DNA of 64,000 bases. Origin: Beta vulgaris subsp. vulgaris. Its lineage: Eukaryota; Streptophyta; Magnoliopsida; Caryophyllales; Amaranthaceae. The stretch's first letter is position 1, and each line of letters opens with the position of its first letter. The notes beneath the pieces were generated by a model. The model saw only the letters and a program-made list of their open reading frames with translations. It had not been told where the DNA came from and made no database searches. Below are positions 44,188 to 54,673 of the stretch, one piece after another. The stretch spans positions 20,008,825 to 20,072,824 of the forward strand of contig NC_079209.1 in NCBI RefSeq assembly GCF_026745355.1. The letters are read 5' to 3'. A program made the translations under genes and the position numbers.

Positions 44188-45243
44188 CTATTTTCTTCCT
44201 CCTACTTGCTGAAAACCTTCAGTATCTTTCACATTTTCTCCTTTCTTCACCCATATCTTCTTACCATCTTTATTCCTACAATTCTCACCCTCATGCCCAA
44301 ACCCCTTACAGGTAGAGCACTTGATAGGCCTCCATTCATATTCCACTTTTTGTTCCACCCTACTTCCATGCTCATTACAGAATACAATGTTTTCAGGTAA
44401 AACATCATGTATTCCAACTTCCACCAATACCCTAGCAAAGTTCAGTTTCTCCTTCTCTTTTGTTGCCTGATCCATTTTGCTCACCTTCCCAACCATACCA
44501 GCAATCTTGTGCAAACTTCTCTCCCCCCAATATTTAAACGGTAACTGAGGGAATTTCATCCATATAGGAACAGTTGAAACATCATCCTTGTCTAAAGACA
44601 TATCAGGGTCCCAGAGCTTAACAATCAACGGTTTTTGGTCAAAAAATATGAACCCACCCGTCGTTACTTTAAGGCTGGATTCCACTGAATCAAATCTCAC
44701 AATGAACAGGCCTTTGCTAACCATGGCTATTTTATTAATTCCCAGCTTCCCCCATACTCTCCTAAAATAACCATCCATGACAGATAAAGCTGGGTTAGCC
44801 CCTAAAACAAAGCAAACAACAGCAGACGACCAAAACTCTACCTCCTCTTGAATGTCATCAGAATCAATTTTAACAAGGTTTTCCGTGTTACTAACCTGAT
44901 TTTCCTGGAGTTCTACATCCTCTGCCCATGAGAGCCTTCTCATAGACCGCAGTTCTTTTTCACTACTCTGTATCACATTGAGCCATTCTGATAGCACCGA
45001 TTCTCCCATCATCTTCTGCCCAGATTTCTTCCCTGACCCACCTGGAATATCCGCTTCCACCATATTAACTTCATTTTCTGCTCTATTCGATTTTTCCGAT
45101 ATCGGGCTAGGCACGTTCAGTGCAGAAACCCCCGTTACTTCATCTACACTCTTCGTTTTCCTCACCGGAGATGATGACGGACCTGAACCTTTATTCTTCC
45201 CTTTCCCTTTTTGAGCACTCTTCCTAGCTCGCCCTCTTCCCAT
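44188..45243 (-). CDS. LINE-C ORF1 (DUF4283 plus zinc knuckle), intact
   Basis: 351 codons, uninterrupted. N-terminal basic tail (MGRGRARKSAQKGKGKNKGS), acidic middle, DUF4283 domain at about residues 130-270 (SKGLFIVRFDSVESSLKVTT, IWMKFPQLPFKYWGERSLHK, NFARVLVEVGIHDVLPENIV), then CSTCKGFGHEGENC, a CCHC knuckle at about residues 313-326. In plant LINEs this protein binds the element's RNA. ORF2 starts 199 bases downstream. The ATG at 45243 is the first after a roughly 95-base leader. Confidence 0.9.
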   Translation of the reverse strand: MGRGRARKSAQKGKGKNKGSGPSSSPVRKTKSVDEVTGVSALNVPSPISEKSNRAENEVNMVEADIPGGSGKKSGQKMMGESVLSEWLNVIQSSEKELRSMRRLSWAEDVELQENQVSNTENLVKIDSDDIQEEVEFWSSAVVCFVLGANPALSVMDGYFRRVWGKLGINKIAMVSKGLFIVRFDSVESSLKVTTGGFIFFDQKPLIVKLWDPDMSLDKDDVSTVPIWMKFPQLPFKYWGERSLHKIAGMVGKVSKMDQATKEKEKLNFARVLVEVGIHDVLPENIVFCNEHGSRVEQKVEYEWRPIKCSTCKGFGHEGENCRNKDGKKIWVKKGENVKDTEGFQQVGGRK

Positions 45244-45390
45244 GGCGTCAGTGTTAAGCTACACTAAAAGAGATAGCAATGGAACAGTGTTTTCTAGTGA
45301 GAAGGGGGAGTTTCTCTCTCTAGCATTTTTTTTTTAATAATTGTAGAAGTTATAAAGAAGAAATTTCATAATTTAATTATGAATCTTTCT

Positions 45391-45409
45391 CCTCCAACCG
45401 TGGTCGCCA
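45391..45409 (-). other. Primer binding site of the Tat-like element
   Basis: On the minus strand TGGCGACCACGGTTGGAGG lies nine bases after the LTR end. TGGCGAC starts are usual for Tat/Ogre elements, which are primed by tRNAs other than Met; I cannot name the exact tRNA. Confidence 0.6.
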
Positions 45410-45417
45410 AAATAACT

Positions 45418-46265
45418 TGTTAGTGCAAATTCAGTTGGTTGACTTTGCAAACAAGTCAATGCACACCCAATAGTTTGATACTAAATGTCACAGGAGTCTT
45501 AGTCCGTGGGGGTTACTGGTTTTAATTTGATAAAACCTTGCTAACGTACTTTGTTGTAATCTAATTGGTTAAACTACAACGCCTAATAAATTCATGCGAA
45601 AAACATTAAATAGTACAAAATCCGCAATAATTAATCTATTTATTAAAGCCAAATATTCCCATTCATATCACAAACTTCTAGAATAAACTTTTATAACACA
45701 TATGAGGATAATCCAGTTGGACAATTAAAGGGAAAACACAAAGATGATTACCTCCATGAGTTGCGACTAAAATTGAAGATGAACAAACTCGGCACTAGTA
45801 CATGCTCTAGATCTAAGAACTAAACTATAACCCTAGAAGGGGGTTGGCTGGGCTAGGATAAGGCTACGCTGGAAAGCAAGTTGTAAGTTATTGTGTGTTG
45901 TGTTTGTTGTTTTTTGCTTGATCCTTTCTTTATTTATATAGCAATGTGATACGTAACTCCCATGCATCTTTGGAGGAAAATGATTTGAATCATCTTTGAT
46001 TCAATCATAACTTTCTTTTTCTAGGGCTGGAATAACCACGTTCTGATGCCCACGTAGCTTGCGTCATGATCAAATTGTTAACTGCTCACTTCTTCATCGT
46101 CGTTAAACTTCGATCTCCTGAATACCTCATTTGGTCCTTGACTTCTTTTGTCCTTCTTTCAGGGGCTTTTGGTCCTTGACTTTTGTTGACCTTATTTCAT
46201 GGGCTTCTTATTAAGATTGGGCTTCTATATTAACATAAATATTAAACCCTTTGGGGCCTAATACA
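45418..46265 (-). repeat. 5' LTR of the Tat-like element
   Basis: About 848 bp, read on the minus strand from TGTATTAGGCCCCAAAGGGT to GCACTAACA. TATATAAATAAAGAAAGG (rc of about 45927-45945) is a likely TATA box. No second copy occurs in the window, so the 3' LTR is either left of the window or lost. The outer end could instead be 46272, since a second TGTACA is nearby. Confidence 0.65.
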
Positions 46266-46279
46266 ATGTACAATAATAA

Positions 46280-47351
46280 ATGCTTAGTCATCCTCTAAAA
46301 TTGGTAGTAACACACATTTTGTTAATTGTGCTCGTTTTTCTGTGGAACATAGTAACTTTATTGTAGCTGTCATTGTTGGTATTGAACCTCAATCCTTCAA
46401 GGAAGTAATGAAAGATCCAAGTTGTCGAGAAGCAATGCAAAAATAAATTCAGGCTCTCATACATAATGGGACATGGAGTATGGAGACTCTTCCTCCTGGG
46501 AAGAAAGCTCTTAGAAGTAGTCGTCAGGTGTATAAAATAAAATATAATTCTGATGAAAGTATCGAACATCTCAAGGCGCGATTAGTTGTGTTTGGAAATC
46601 ATCAAGTCGAAGGTATTGATTACACATATACTTTTGCTCCCGTTGCTAAAATTACCATTGTTCGCGCTTTTCTTGCTATTGTTGCTGCTAAAGACTGGGA
46701 GCTACATCAAATGGATATACATAATGCATTCTTGCATGGTGACTTGACTGAAGAAGTGTATATGAAAGTCCCTTCAGGTTTTAGGGTGCGCACAATGGTA
46801 AGGTTTGTCGATTGTGGAAATCTCTTTATGGTTTGAAAAAGGCACTAAGATGTTGGTTTGCAAAATTGGCTCATTCTCCTAAAGCATATGGTTTTAAACA
46901 TTCATATTCAGATTACTCATTGTTCATTTATCGGAAGGGTGTTGTTCAACTTTACATTCTTGTTTATGTGGATGACTTAATACTTTATGGCAATAATTCC
47001 ACTGCTCTTATTGCTTTTAAAAAGTAATTGTGTTCGTACTTTCACGTGAAAGATCTTGGTGCATTGAAGTATTTTCTGGGTAGTATTGAGGTTGCTCGAA
47101 ATCAAGATCTTGGTCTATTTGTGCCAACGAAAAATATGTTCTTGACATCATTGCTGAGTTGGGTAATCTTGAAGCAAGTTAATTTTCCTATGGAGCAGAA
47201 CCATAAGTTTGCTCATTCTACTAGCCCATTACTTGAAAACGTTGAGCATTATCAGAGGTTAGTTGGCCGACTTATTTATTTGGCATTTACTAGACCTAGT
47301 TTATCATACTCCGTTCATATTTTGTCCCAATTTCTTAATTATCCCCGTCGT
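46280..47351 (+). pseudogene. Ale/Retrofit-like copia reverse transcriptase, first part
   Basis: Copia RVT_2 sequence: FKEVMKDPSCREAMQK then a stop, IQALIHNGTWSMETLPPGKK, VEGIDYTYTFAPVAKITIVR, WELHQMDIHNAFLHGDLTEE, KHSYSDYSLFIYRKGVVQLY and LVYVDDLILYGNN (catalytic YVDD, about 46965). It ends YSVHILSQFLNYPRR, where the CACTA element begins. Stops at about 46444, 46834 and 47025 and frame changes inactivate it. The 5' portion (gag, integrase) is missing, cut at the Tat-like LTR. Confidence 0.85.
47349..47351. repeat. Left TSD (CGT) of the 2.9 kb CACTA element
   Basis: CGT before CACTACTAC, and CGT after TAGTAGTG at 50249-50251; copia coding is continuous without the insert. Confidence 0.8.
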
Positions 47352-48292
47352 CACTACTACAAAAATGGCCAAAGAGACTACCTATAGGAGACCGGTTGAG
47401 GTTACTAACCCATTACTTAAATATAGGAAACCATTGATTATATAAAACCAGTCTCTTAAGTTTAACTATTTGACTAATTAAAAAAGTTGTTTTGAAATAA
47501 GAAACCGCTTCTAAGTAAAACCGATTTTCTTGAAATATTTTAATTTTTTAATTCAATTTTTTTTCAACATAATACACTATGATACGTATATATTCTTCTT
47601 ATTGATATATAGGAGACTACTTCTAACCAGAATCGATTTTATTAAAATATTTTAATTTTAAAATTTAATATATTTTAACCTAATACTAGTGTAGCTTTGT
47701 AGTATATTTCTATATATACTTCTATTTAATTTGAATTTTTTTTTCCTTTTTGAAGCAACAAATACAATAAAAAAAAAATCACCACTCCTAGTATTATGTA
47801 TTTACTGCATCGTGGTTTACAGCAAGGGATAGAAGTTTAGGATAAACCAAAAACACCCCCCTTAAACCTTTCTCTCTCCCCGTGAAACCCACAAACCCCA
47901 AAACCGACACTCAAACTGTGGAACCCCACCAATTCTCTCTCCTTCGCCTGTTGTGCCTCCCTCGCCGGAGTTTTCTTTTTGTCACCGGAGCCTCGCCTCT
48001 CCTCGCCGGTGTTTTACTGCGTAGCGTTGTCTCTCTCTCTCTACTTCGTGATGTTGTCGTTGTTTCGTCGCTGCTGTTATTGATGCTCTTTCGCTGTTGT
48101 TAGTTTGTTTAAGTTGGACATAAATCATATTTTAGTGAGTTAATCTAGAATCGGATTCTTGTTTATTTCAAGATTTGATTATGATTAGCTAATTGATTAT
48201 GGAGTATTAGTTTAATTGCGTGGAGTTGTAGTGGTTGCTATTGGTCGTTGTTGTTGTTCTTGAAGGGTTATTGTTACTGTTATGTTGTTGTA

Positions 48293-48304
48293 TTGTTGTT
48301 GTGG

Positions 48305-48338
<34 letters not shown>

Positions 48339-48350
48339 GTTGTTATTGAT
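48293..48350 (+). repeat. (GTT)n microsatellite
   Basis: Nearly pure TTG/GTT repeat inside the CACTA element, similar in style to the GTT-rich region of the long LTRs at 2280-3480. Confidence 0.85.
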
Positions 48351-48816
48351 GTTGTTTTAAATTCTATCAACACATGGCAAGATTATATTTGACTATATTT
48401 CTGTTAGTTATGGTTGAAATCAATTAGTGAGTTATATATGGATTAGTTATTAATCTAGTTAAATTAATAATCTGAATTATAGAATGTTTTAGCTACAGGG
48501 ACTAAGGTTGCGTTGGCGCAGGCTGTTTTTGCTTATATTTATAGAGATTTGAGATTGTTGAAAGAGAAGATTGTAAGTTTAAGAGATTTCGGTGATCAAT
48601 TTTATACAAATGTGACGAAAATTGCCCTTTGGGCTCCCTTGCAATTATTGCAAGTTTAGATTTCGGAAAGGTTTTTCAAAATTGATCCCAAAATCTAATC
48701 CTAATAATGTATGTGCAAAGTCTAAATTTGGGGTAAAGATCTGATTGTTTTTTCATAATCCATAGGAACTAGGCTACTAATATGATATGGAAGGAAGTCT
48801 AAATATGAATTAAGGT

Positions 48817-49136
48817 TATGTTCATTTCACCTTATTTTTGCTTATTTCAGGTCTAATCAGATCAGATCAGAAAAAATAAGTTCAGATCAGATCAGTTCAG
48901 ATCATGCTTATATTTAAAAATCACTATATCTTTCATTACATATTAGTAAAAATATAATAATTGAATATTAATAAAGTACTTATTGAGACGAATCAAACAA
49001 GACCCCACATGACTATATTTTTTCTTATATATTGAGAAAAATCTAAAAGATAAGATCTTGTTATCAAATCAGATCAGATCAGATCAGATCAGAAAAAATA
49101 AGTTTAGATCAGAAAATTTCAGGTGAACTAAACATA
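48817..49136. mobile_element. MITE with GATCA-rich interior
   Basis: Ends TATGTTCATTTCACC and GGTGAACTAAACATA are inverted repeats (13 of 15 bases). The interior repeats AGATCAGATCAG and AGAAAAAATAAG near both ends. 320 bp, non-coding. No clear target duplication, so the superfamily is open. Confidence 0.6.
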
Positions 49137-50251
49137 GTCTAAGTAAGATTATTTGCCGGTTTCCTAATATGAATCCTTCAAAGCCTGAATTATGGCTATG
49201 TTTTCCTCCTTTCTACTCCTCTTATTAGTTGGAGAATGACATAGGCTCATAACCAAACGGATGTTCGTCATCGTTGTACATATTTTAATGCTCTTCAATG
49301 GTAAACATTTTCATTTCCAATATTTACTTCGTGGTTCTTAATCATTATCTAATTTGCTCTTAAAACTTACATGATATGAGTTAGGAGCTAGCCTATATGA
49401 TATGAAATAGGAGCTAAATCATTATCTAATTTGCTCTTGAAACTTATAAAATACATATTTATACTAATTCTAATTATAGTTATCTGAAATTATTTTGTAG
49501 TACTTTCTAGGGATTCCTAGCACTTATTCCCAAGAGATGATTGACGAGCTAAGAGATATGTGGGTGAATTATTTAAACAATCAAACACAAGACGATGGAG
49601 ATTGAAGACGACGGTCAAGTTTGCTCTTGTACATATTATTTGATTATTTTAGAATTTTAGTTTTAGTAGCTAGCATTAGATTTTAGAAACTTTATTTTAA
49701 GACATTATTAGAAGAAATTGATGCTTTGAATGAAATTGATTTTGTATATAAATTAAATGTAGCAAATATTTTTTGACATGATGAATAAAGCAAAGCAAGA
49801 CTTTATGTTTAATAATATTATTGTGGCTATTTATAATTGTTATACAAACCTGTCAAAAAAATTAAAAAAAAATAAATTTTTTAATTAAAAAAAAAGCGTA
49901 TATATAAGGAGCCGCAAATACATGATAATGTATGTATATTGTAACATTTTACTTAAAAAACGTATAATAAACCTAAGAAATCGGTTATGGTCAATAAATG
50001 GTTTCAAAGGGTAAGGTACGTAAGGAGATTGATTTTTAATGTTAAATGGTCTCCTAACCTCTTTACATATTATATATACACTTATTTAAGAGACTGGTTT
50101 TATCTGTCAACTGGTCTCCTAAATAAACAAAGAAACCAGGCATTATGACCGGTCTCTTAACGTAGGACACATGTCAGATGGAGATGTGTTATAGTCCGGT
50201 TCTATAGGCCATTTTCAACCGATTTCCTAGGCCTTTTTTTTAGTAGTGCGT

Positions 50252-50828
50252 GAACATTGGGATGCCGCCATTCGTGTAGTTCAGTACTTGAAAGGTTGTC
50301 CGGGACAAGGCGTTCTTCTTCGTTTCCGATTGTGACTTGTCTTTGTGTGGTTTATGTGACTCATATTGGGCTAGTTGCCTCCTTACTCGACGCTCTTTGT
50401 CTGATTGGTTGGTTTTTCTTGGGCGTTCTCCCATTTCTTGGAAGACTAAAAAATAAGTCATTGTTTCAAGGTCTCCTGCTAAGGCTGAGTCTGGCTTCTG
50501 TGACTTGCGAGTTGAAGTGGTTAAAGGGTTTGCTTTTGAGTTTGGAAGTACAACACCCCAAAGCTATGAGTTTGTACTGACTACTATGATAGTCAATCGG
50601 CTCTGTATCTTACGCAAAATCCAGTTTTCCATGAACGTACCAACCATATTGAAGTTGATTGCCACTTTTTACGTGATGCCATACAAGATGATACGATTAG
50701 CCCCTACTAAGTTCCTACAAATACGCAACTAGCGGATACTTTTACTCAAATTCTTGGTCATAATCAATTTTTGTTCCTCCTTCGCAAGTTGGGCCTTTGT
50801 GATCTTCATACTCCAACTTGAGCGGGGG
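50252..50828 (+). pseudogene. Ale-like copia, RNase H end
   Basis: Continues the copia RT from 47351: EHWDAAIRVVQYLKGCPGQG, then in shifted frames SDWLVFLGRSPISWKTKK and AESGFCDLRVEVVKGFAFEF, and finally FTQILGHNQFLFLLRKLGLC, DLHTPT and a stop, the usual end of this lineage's polyprotein. The polypurine-like tract GAGCGGGGG follows. Inactive. Confidence 0.8.
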
Positions 50829-51009
50829 TGTTAGGATTATGCTATTATTATGTATATATAGTTGTATTGTATTAATAGTTTTGGCTTATTAGTTATTAGT
50901 GTATAGCTTTGGTATGTAATAAGTCTAAGCCCATTTAGTATTTACCTAATTGTATTTAAGCTTCGTTGAGTTAATGAGAAGGCAGACATATACCATCAAA
51001 TCCTTTACA
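50829..51009 (+). repeat. 3' LTR of the Ale-like copia
   Basis: TGTTAGGATTATGC follows the purine tract; the probable end is CCTTTACA at about 51009. About 180 bp, short as expected for this lineage. The partner LTR is absent from the window. Confidence 0.6.
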
Positions 51010-51077
51010 AGTATTTTTTAGGGGATTCTCATTGTTAAGTTGAACCTCTTAGTATCAAAACTCAAATAATTCAAATT

Positions 51078-51292
51078 ATATACTTTTTCCTTTTTTTTAC
51101 TTGCAATATATTTTTAAAAGAGAAATAATTAATTACTTGCAATACTTTATACTTTTGCTTTTCCTTTTCCTTTTTCTCTATGTCTCTCCCATCACATTGG
51201 ACCCTCTTTTTTTTTCTCTCCACCTCTCTCTTTTGCATTGGAGTTGATGAAAAAAAAAGTGTTGCAAGTAAAAAAAAAAAACGAAAAAAATA
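51078..51292. mobile_element. Degenerate Stowaway-like MITE
   Basis: Ends CTTTTTCCTTTTTTTTACTT and, inverted, TTTTACTTGCAACACTTT resemble the Stowaway terminus CTCCCTCCGTTTCTTTTTAC. Flanks end in TA. Interior TCTCTCCCATCACATTGGACCC is also typical. About 215 bp and decayed. Confidence 0.5.
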
Positions 51293-52252
51293 TATCAATT
51301 TTTAACACCTCAATACTATCTTCATATGTTTATTTAAATGGCCTTCTCGTGTTGGCCAATGACAAAGAATTACTAAAAAGTATCTCTATTATAACCATTG
51401 TAATTGCGTCTGGTTTGTGTCATATTAATATGACTTGTGCTCTCTAAGTGGCCAAAGTAGTATATTATGAACATACCTCGACGGAAACCAATGCTATCCG
51501 TTTGTTTGTCGGCATTATCATATATCAATGATTGCCACTAAATTTGTTTTGCGTTTGATCTTGAATCCTGAACTTTAAGTAAATCAGGCGTGAGCCATAA
51601 GAAACGGAGCCATTTTGAGCATCTTATCTGACTTGCCTTTAACTTGCAATACAGAACTTAAATCTGTTACTCCTATTTGTTTCCCTTGTCAAATGACAAC
51701 CCCCTAACCCGGGTTGAAAATCTCTAAATCGATACCTCAACTGTGTACCTGACAAATTACAAGTATTTTGGATCGATTAACATTAGATCACGACCTACTT
51801 TCGACAATTTGAATTTGCCTACCCATATAATAAAGAGAAATTTTTTGCATCTCATTGTTGGTATTGTTTTTTACTCCAACAGAGATATTTTAGTAATTTA
51901 AAAGGCTGAAAAATATTAAGTAAAGTATAAGTTAGCGGAGTTAAATTGGTAGCAAAGAATTACTTTGGCATTGATATTACAGTGATTATTTCAATAAGAA
52001 GTTAACAACTTTAAAATGATTTGGAACCGATTTATATTTACTTTGGTACTCAACCCTATGAAATTACTTTCGTACCCTTGTTGGAGTCCAACAATGAGAT
52101 GCCTATTCAACCTCATTAAAAATACCTTGTTTGTAATAAGTTTTTTAAGAGATTATATCTTTTGAGATGCATTCACTTTCTGTGAGTGCATATTTTATAA
52201 GACTTTTTATCAAAATATAGTATATGTGCCTAATTTTCTAAAGTTAATCTAT
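51293..52252. other. AT-rich intergenic stretch, nothing recognised
   Basis: No reliable frame, RNA gene or terminal repeat seen. The small frame 51238-51447 is not convincing. Confidence 0.4.
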
Positions 52253-52263
52253 TTCAGGCGATA
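52253..52263. repeat. Left 11 bp direct repeat (TTCAGGCGATA)
   Basis: Exact copy at 52880-52890; probable target duplication of the insert between them. Confidence 0.7.
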
Positions 52264-52879
52264 AAAAAACTAATATGAACCCGGTGCACACTAATAAGTC
52301 TGCACCCGATCCGTATCACGTGAGTTTAAGATAGTGTATATTGATATGATATAGTATATGTTATAATGATATAGTATATGTTAGATATAGTGTATGTTAA
52401 AATTATATAGTGTACCTATGTATAATATAGTATATCTATTTTTGATATAGTGTATCTATTTTTGATATAGTGTATGATTCTGTGATGCGTTTAAGTAAAT
52501 ATTTTCCTATAGGATATAATGTACCTAGTTATGATATATTGTTCCTATAGGATATAGTGTACCTAGTTATGATATAGTGTACCTTTGTATCATATAGTGT
52601 ACGTAGTTATAATATAGTGTATCTATTTTTGATATAGCACCTATGTATCATATAGTGTTTCTATTTCTGATATAGTGTATGTTTCTGTAATGCGTTTAAC
52701 TAAATATTATCTGTATCTCCTATTGTATACCTATAGGATATAGTGTACCTAGTTATGATATAGTGTAGCTCTGTATGATATAGTGTACCTATATATCATA
52801 TAATGTTCTTAATCGGTCACGTCTCTAGGCCTGGTCCACATTATTTTTAGTGTGAATCGGATCCATATAAGACGGATTG
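52264..52879. mobile_element. Mutator-like MITE filled with ATAGTGTA minisatellite
   Basis: A 616 bp insert between 11 bp direct repeats. The ends are degenerate inverted repeats: AATATGAACCCGGTGCACAC at left against TATATGGATCCGATTCACAC (rc of the right end). A 9-11 bp duplication fits Mutator-type transposition. Most of the interior (52325-52805) is a minisatellite of GATATAGTGTACCTA-type units. Confidence 0.6.
52325..52805 (+). repeat. Imperfect tandem repeat, ATATAGTGTA units
   Basis: About 20 bp units such as GATATAGTGTATCTATTTTT and GATATAGTGTACCTAGTTAT recur more than twenty times, with a higher-order period where TCTGT(A/G)ATGCGTTTAA appears twice (52473 and 52685). Confidence 0.8.
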
Positions 52880-52890
52880 TTCAGGCGATA

Positions 52891-53180
52891 CTTCATACTC
52901 TTGCAAAGTTTCTACAAAATGCTAATAAATTTCAGGACCGTCGAACAAGTTCTTATAAGATCATATAGGAAAGGAATACTGCCAAAGTTCAACTTAAATT
53001 AATGTTTCTTCATCTTATAAGATCCTTAAAATCAAATATTTTATAAGTATTTGATAGGTGGTAGTAAGTGAGTAATTATGATCATACTTTATAAAATAAT
53101 AATATATTTTGATGCGAATGTCCATCATAATGCGTCCCAACCTGAATGTGTAGGTAAAACTTGATCTACATATCCTGTTA
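52891..53180. other. Intergenic stretch, nothing recognised
   Basis: AT-rich; no feature seen. Confidence 0.3.
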
Positions 53181-53189
53181 GTATGTCAC

Positions 53190-54167
53190 CACTAGTAGAG
53201 AAAAGGCAATTTGCGTCGGATGTGAGGCGCCTATTTGCGTCGGACATAGGTGCGACGCCAAAGCCCTCGACGCAAATGATCTATAATTGATCTGCGTCTT
53301 ATGCGAAAACGACGCAAATTGTTTAGCTATTTGCGTCGCACCTTGTATACGATACGACGCAGATGGCTCTCCCCAGCCCAACAAACTGCCAAAGAAGGGA
53401 AATTTGCGTCGCACCAATGGCCATGTGCGACGCATATGTTCAATTTTTTTAAAAAAAAAGTAGAATTTTCGTCGGATGGAGGGCCACATCCGACGCAAAT
53501 GGCCCATTTTTCAAAAAAAAAAAACGAAATTTATTTCACCATTAACAACCAGAGACAAACTCACATGAATGCAAATAAAACACCAACCAGAATTACAACA
53601 TGGTTGCATCCAACATGGATGAAATACAAAATGTCAAAACAAACACATGAACGAAAATAAGACAAAATCAGATCTAAAAACTGAAAGAAATAACACGAAA
53701 TTGAACATTAAAATTGAACGAAAATAAAACGAAATTGAACTTGGATGAAATCGAGTGCTGAACGAAATTGAAATGATGCGGTGAAATTTTACGTTTAAGG
53801 AAAGAAATGGAGTGAGTGAGGGAGGGGGTGATTTAAACCTAAAGACACGCGGACTAAGTTGTGGGCCGCGGATCTGCGTCGGACGGGTCGTGAAGTCCGA
53901 CGCAAATTGGGCTTTTGCAACGCGTTAAAATAACATCCGACGCAGATCTCCGGAGACGATTTGCGTCGTATGCGTCTGAAGGTCCGACGCACATTAGGCT
54001 TTTGCAACGCACCTATGGTATATGCGATGGATATAGCTTATACTGGTGCTCATTTACACATGATGTGCGTCGCACTCTTTTTCGCGTGCGACGCAAATGA
54101 CCCTTTTGCGTCATTTTCGTTTCAGTGCGACGCAAATCAGGGGACGCAAATCGTCGTTTTTCTAGTG
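53190..54167. mobile_element. CACTA-like non-autonomous element with TTTGCGTCG repeats
   Basis: Left CACTAGTAGAGAAAAGGCAA and, on the other strand, right CACTAGAAAAACGACG; both lead into ATTTGCGTC. Subterminal repeats TTTGCGTCGGA and inverse CCGACGCAAAT occur many times (53210-53505 and 53875-54140). Flanking bases are inverted (GTATGTCAC and GTGTCATAC), so the usual 3 bp duplication is not seen. The Arg-rich frames in this region are produced by the repeats and are not genes. Confidence 0.7.
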
Positions 54168-54347
54168 GTGTCATACATTACTATTGAATTTAAGAGCTGA
54201 TGAAATTCAACCCAACAACAATATTTTTTTTTTTTTTTGGTAATTGCCAATAAAGAACGGATAATCTATCCAATGGATAAATAAAACCAAAACTATCTCT
54301 GACTATATATTATTATATCTTCCTTTTAAAATTTTCATCATCCTGTT

Positions 54348-54638
54348 TGTCAAAGGACCAACTCAACCAAAAGCTTAAGTTGATGGTTGAGGCCCCATGA
54401 ACAGATTTATACTCTATCACGCCCCCTCACGCAAGAGCCCTTTGGGCTTGAAATGTGGATGCAACACAGGTTGCCCTCATACCTGGCGCTAAATATTCCA
54501 CTTAGCAATGAGGGGGTGATGAGATTCGAACCCGTGACCTTTATGTCACACTGGCTCTTGATACCATGTCAAAGGACCAACTCAACCAAAAGCTTAAGCT
54601 GATGGTTGAGGCCCCATGAACAGATTTATACTCTATCA
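54348..54638 (-). mobile_element. TRIM (terminal-repeat retrotransposon in miniature), 291 bp
   Basis: Two 72 bp terminal repeats (54348-54419 and 54567-54638, one or two differences) with TG...CA ends. On the minus strand each begins TGATAGAGTATAAATCTG and ends GTCCTTTGACA. Next to the right copy is TGGTATCAAGAGCCAG, an initiator-Met primer site with one extra base; next to the left copy is the purine tract GTGAGGGGGCG. Flanking CTGTT/CTATT is a target duplication with one change. No coding capacity, so moved by another element's proteins. Confidence 0.9.
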
Positions 54639-54664
54639 CTATTAATACTTTCGAAGCGTAGGGG

Positions 54665-54673
54665 ATATAACGT
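54665..54673. repeat. Left TSD (ATATAACGT) of a large DNA transposon
   Basis: Exactly repeated at 60988-60996. Confidence 0.75.

Larger units (their letters stand above)
40505..45338 (-). mobile_element. Nearly full-length L1-type LINE (LINE-C), 4.8 kb
   Basis: Minus-strand LINE with 5' UTR (45244-45338), ORF1, ORF2 (endonuclease, RT, zf-RVT), 3' UTR and a 3' A tail (T run at 40505-40523 on the plus strand), flanked by an exact 13 bp duplication. It is not 5'-truncated, and only a few lesions interrupt ORF2, so it is younger than its Tat-like host. Confidence 0.95.
47352..50248. mobile_element. Non-autonomous CACTA element, 2.9 kb
   Basis: Left CACTACTACAAAAATGGCC, right on the other strand CACTACTAAAAAAAAGGCC, with TSD CGT. 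Subterminal repeats such as AGGAGACCGGTT and AACCGGTCTC recur at both ends (47380-47650 and 49980-50225). Inside: a CT-rich leader-like stretch with TCGCCGGAGTT (47870-48050), a (GTT)n tract (48293-48350) and a GATCA-rich MITE (48817-49136). The frame at 47882-48103 has no known domain and no transposase is seen. Confidence 0.9.

Noticed and set aside
53178..54200. Arg-rich frames suggesting nucleic-acid binding proteins
   Set aside because: Produced by repeated TTTGCGTCG motifs of a CACTA-like element.
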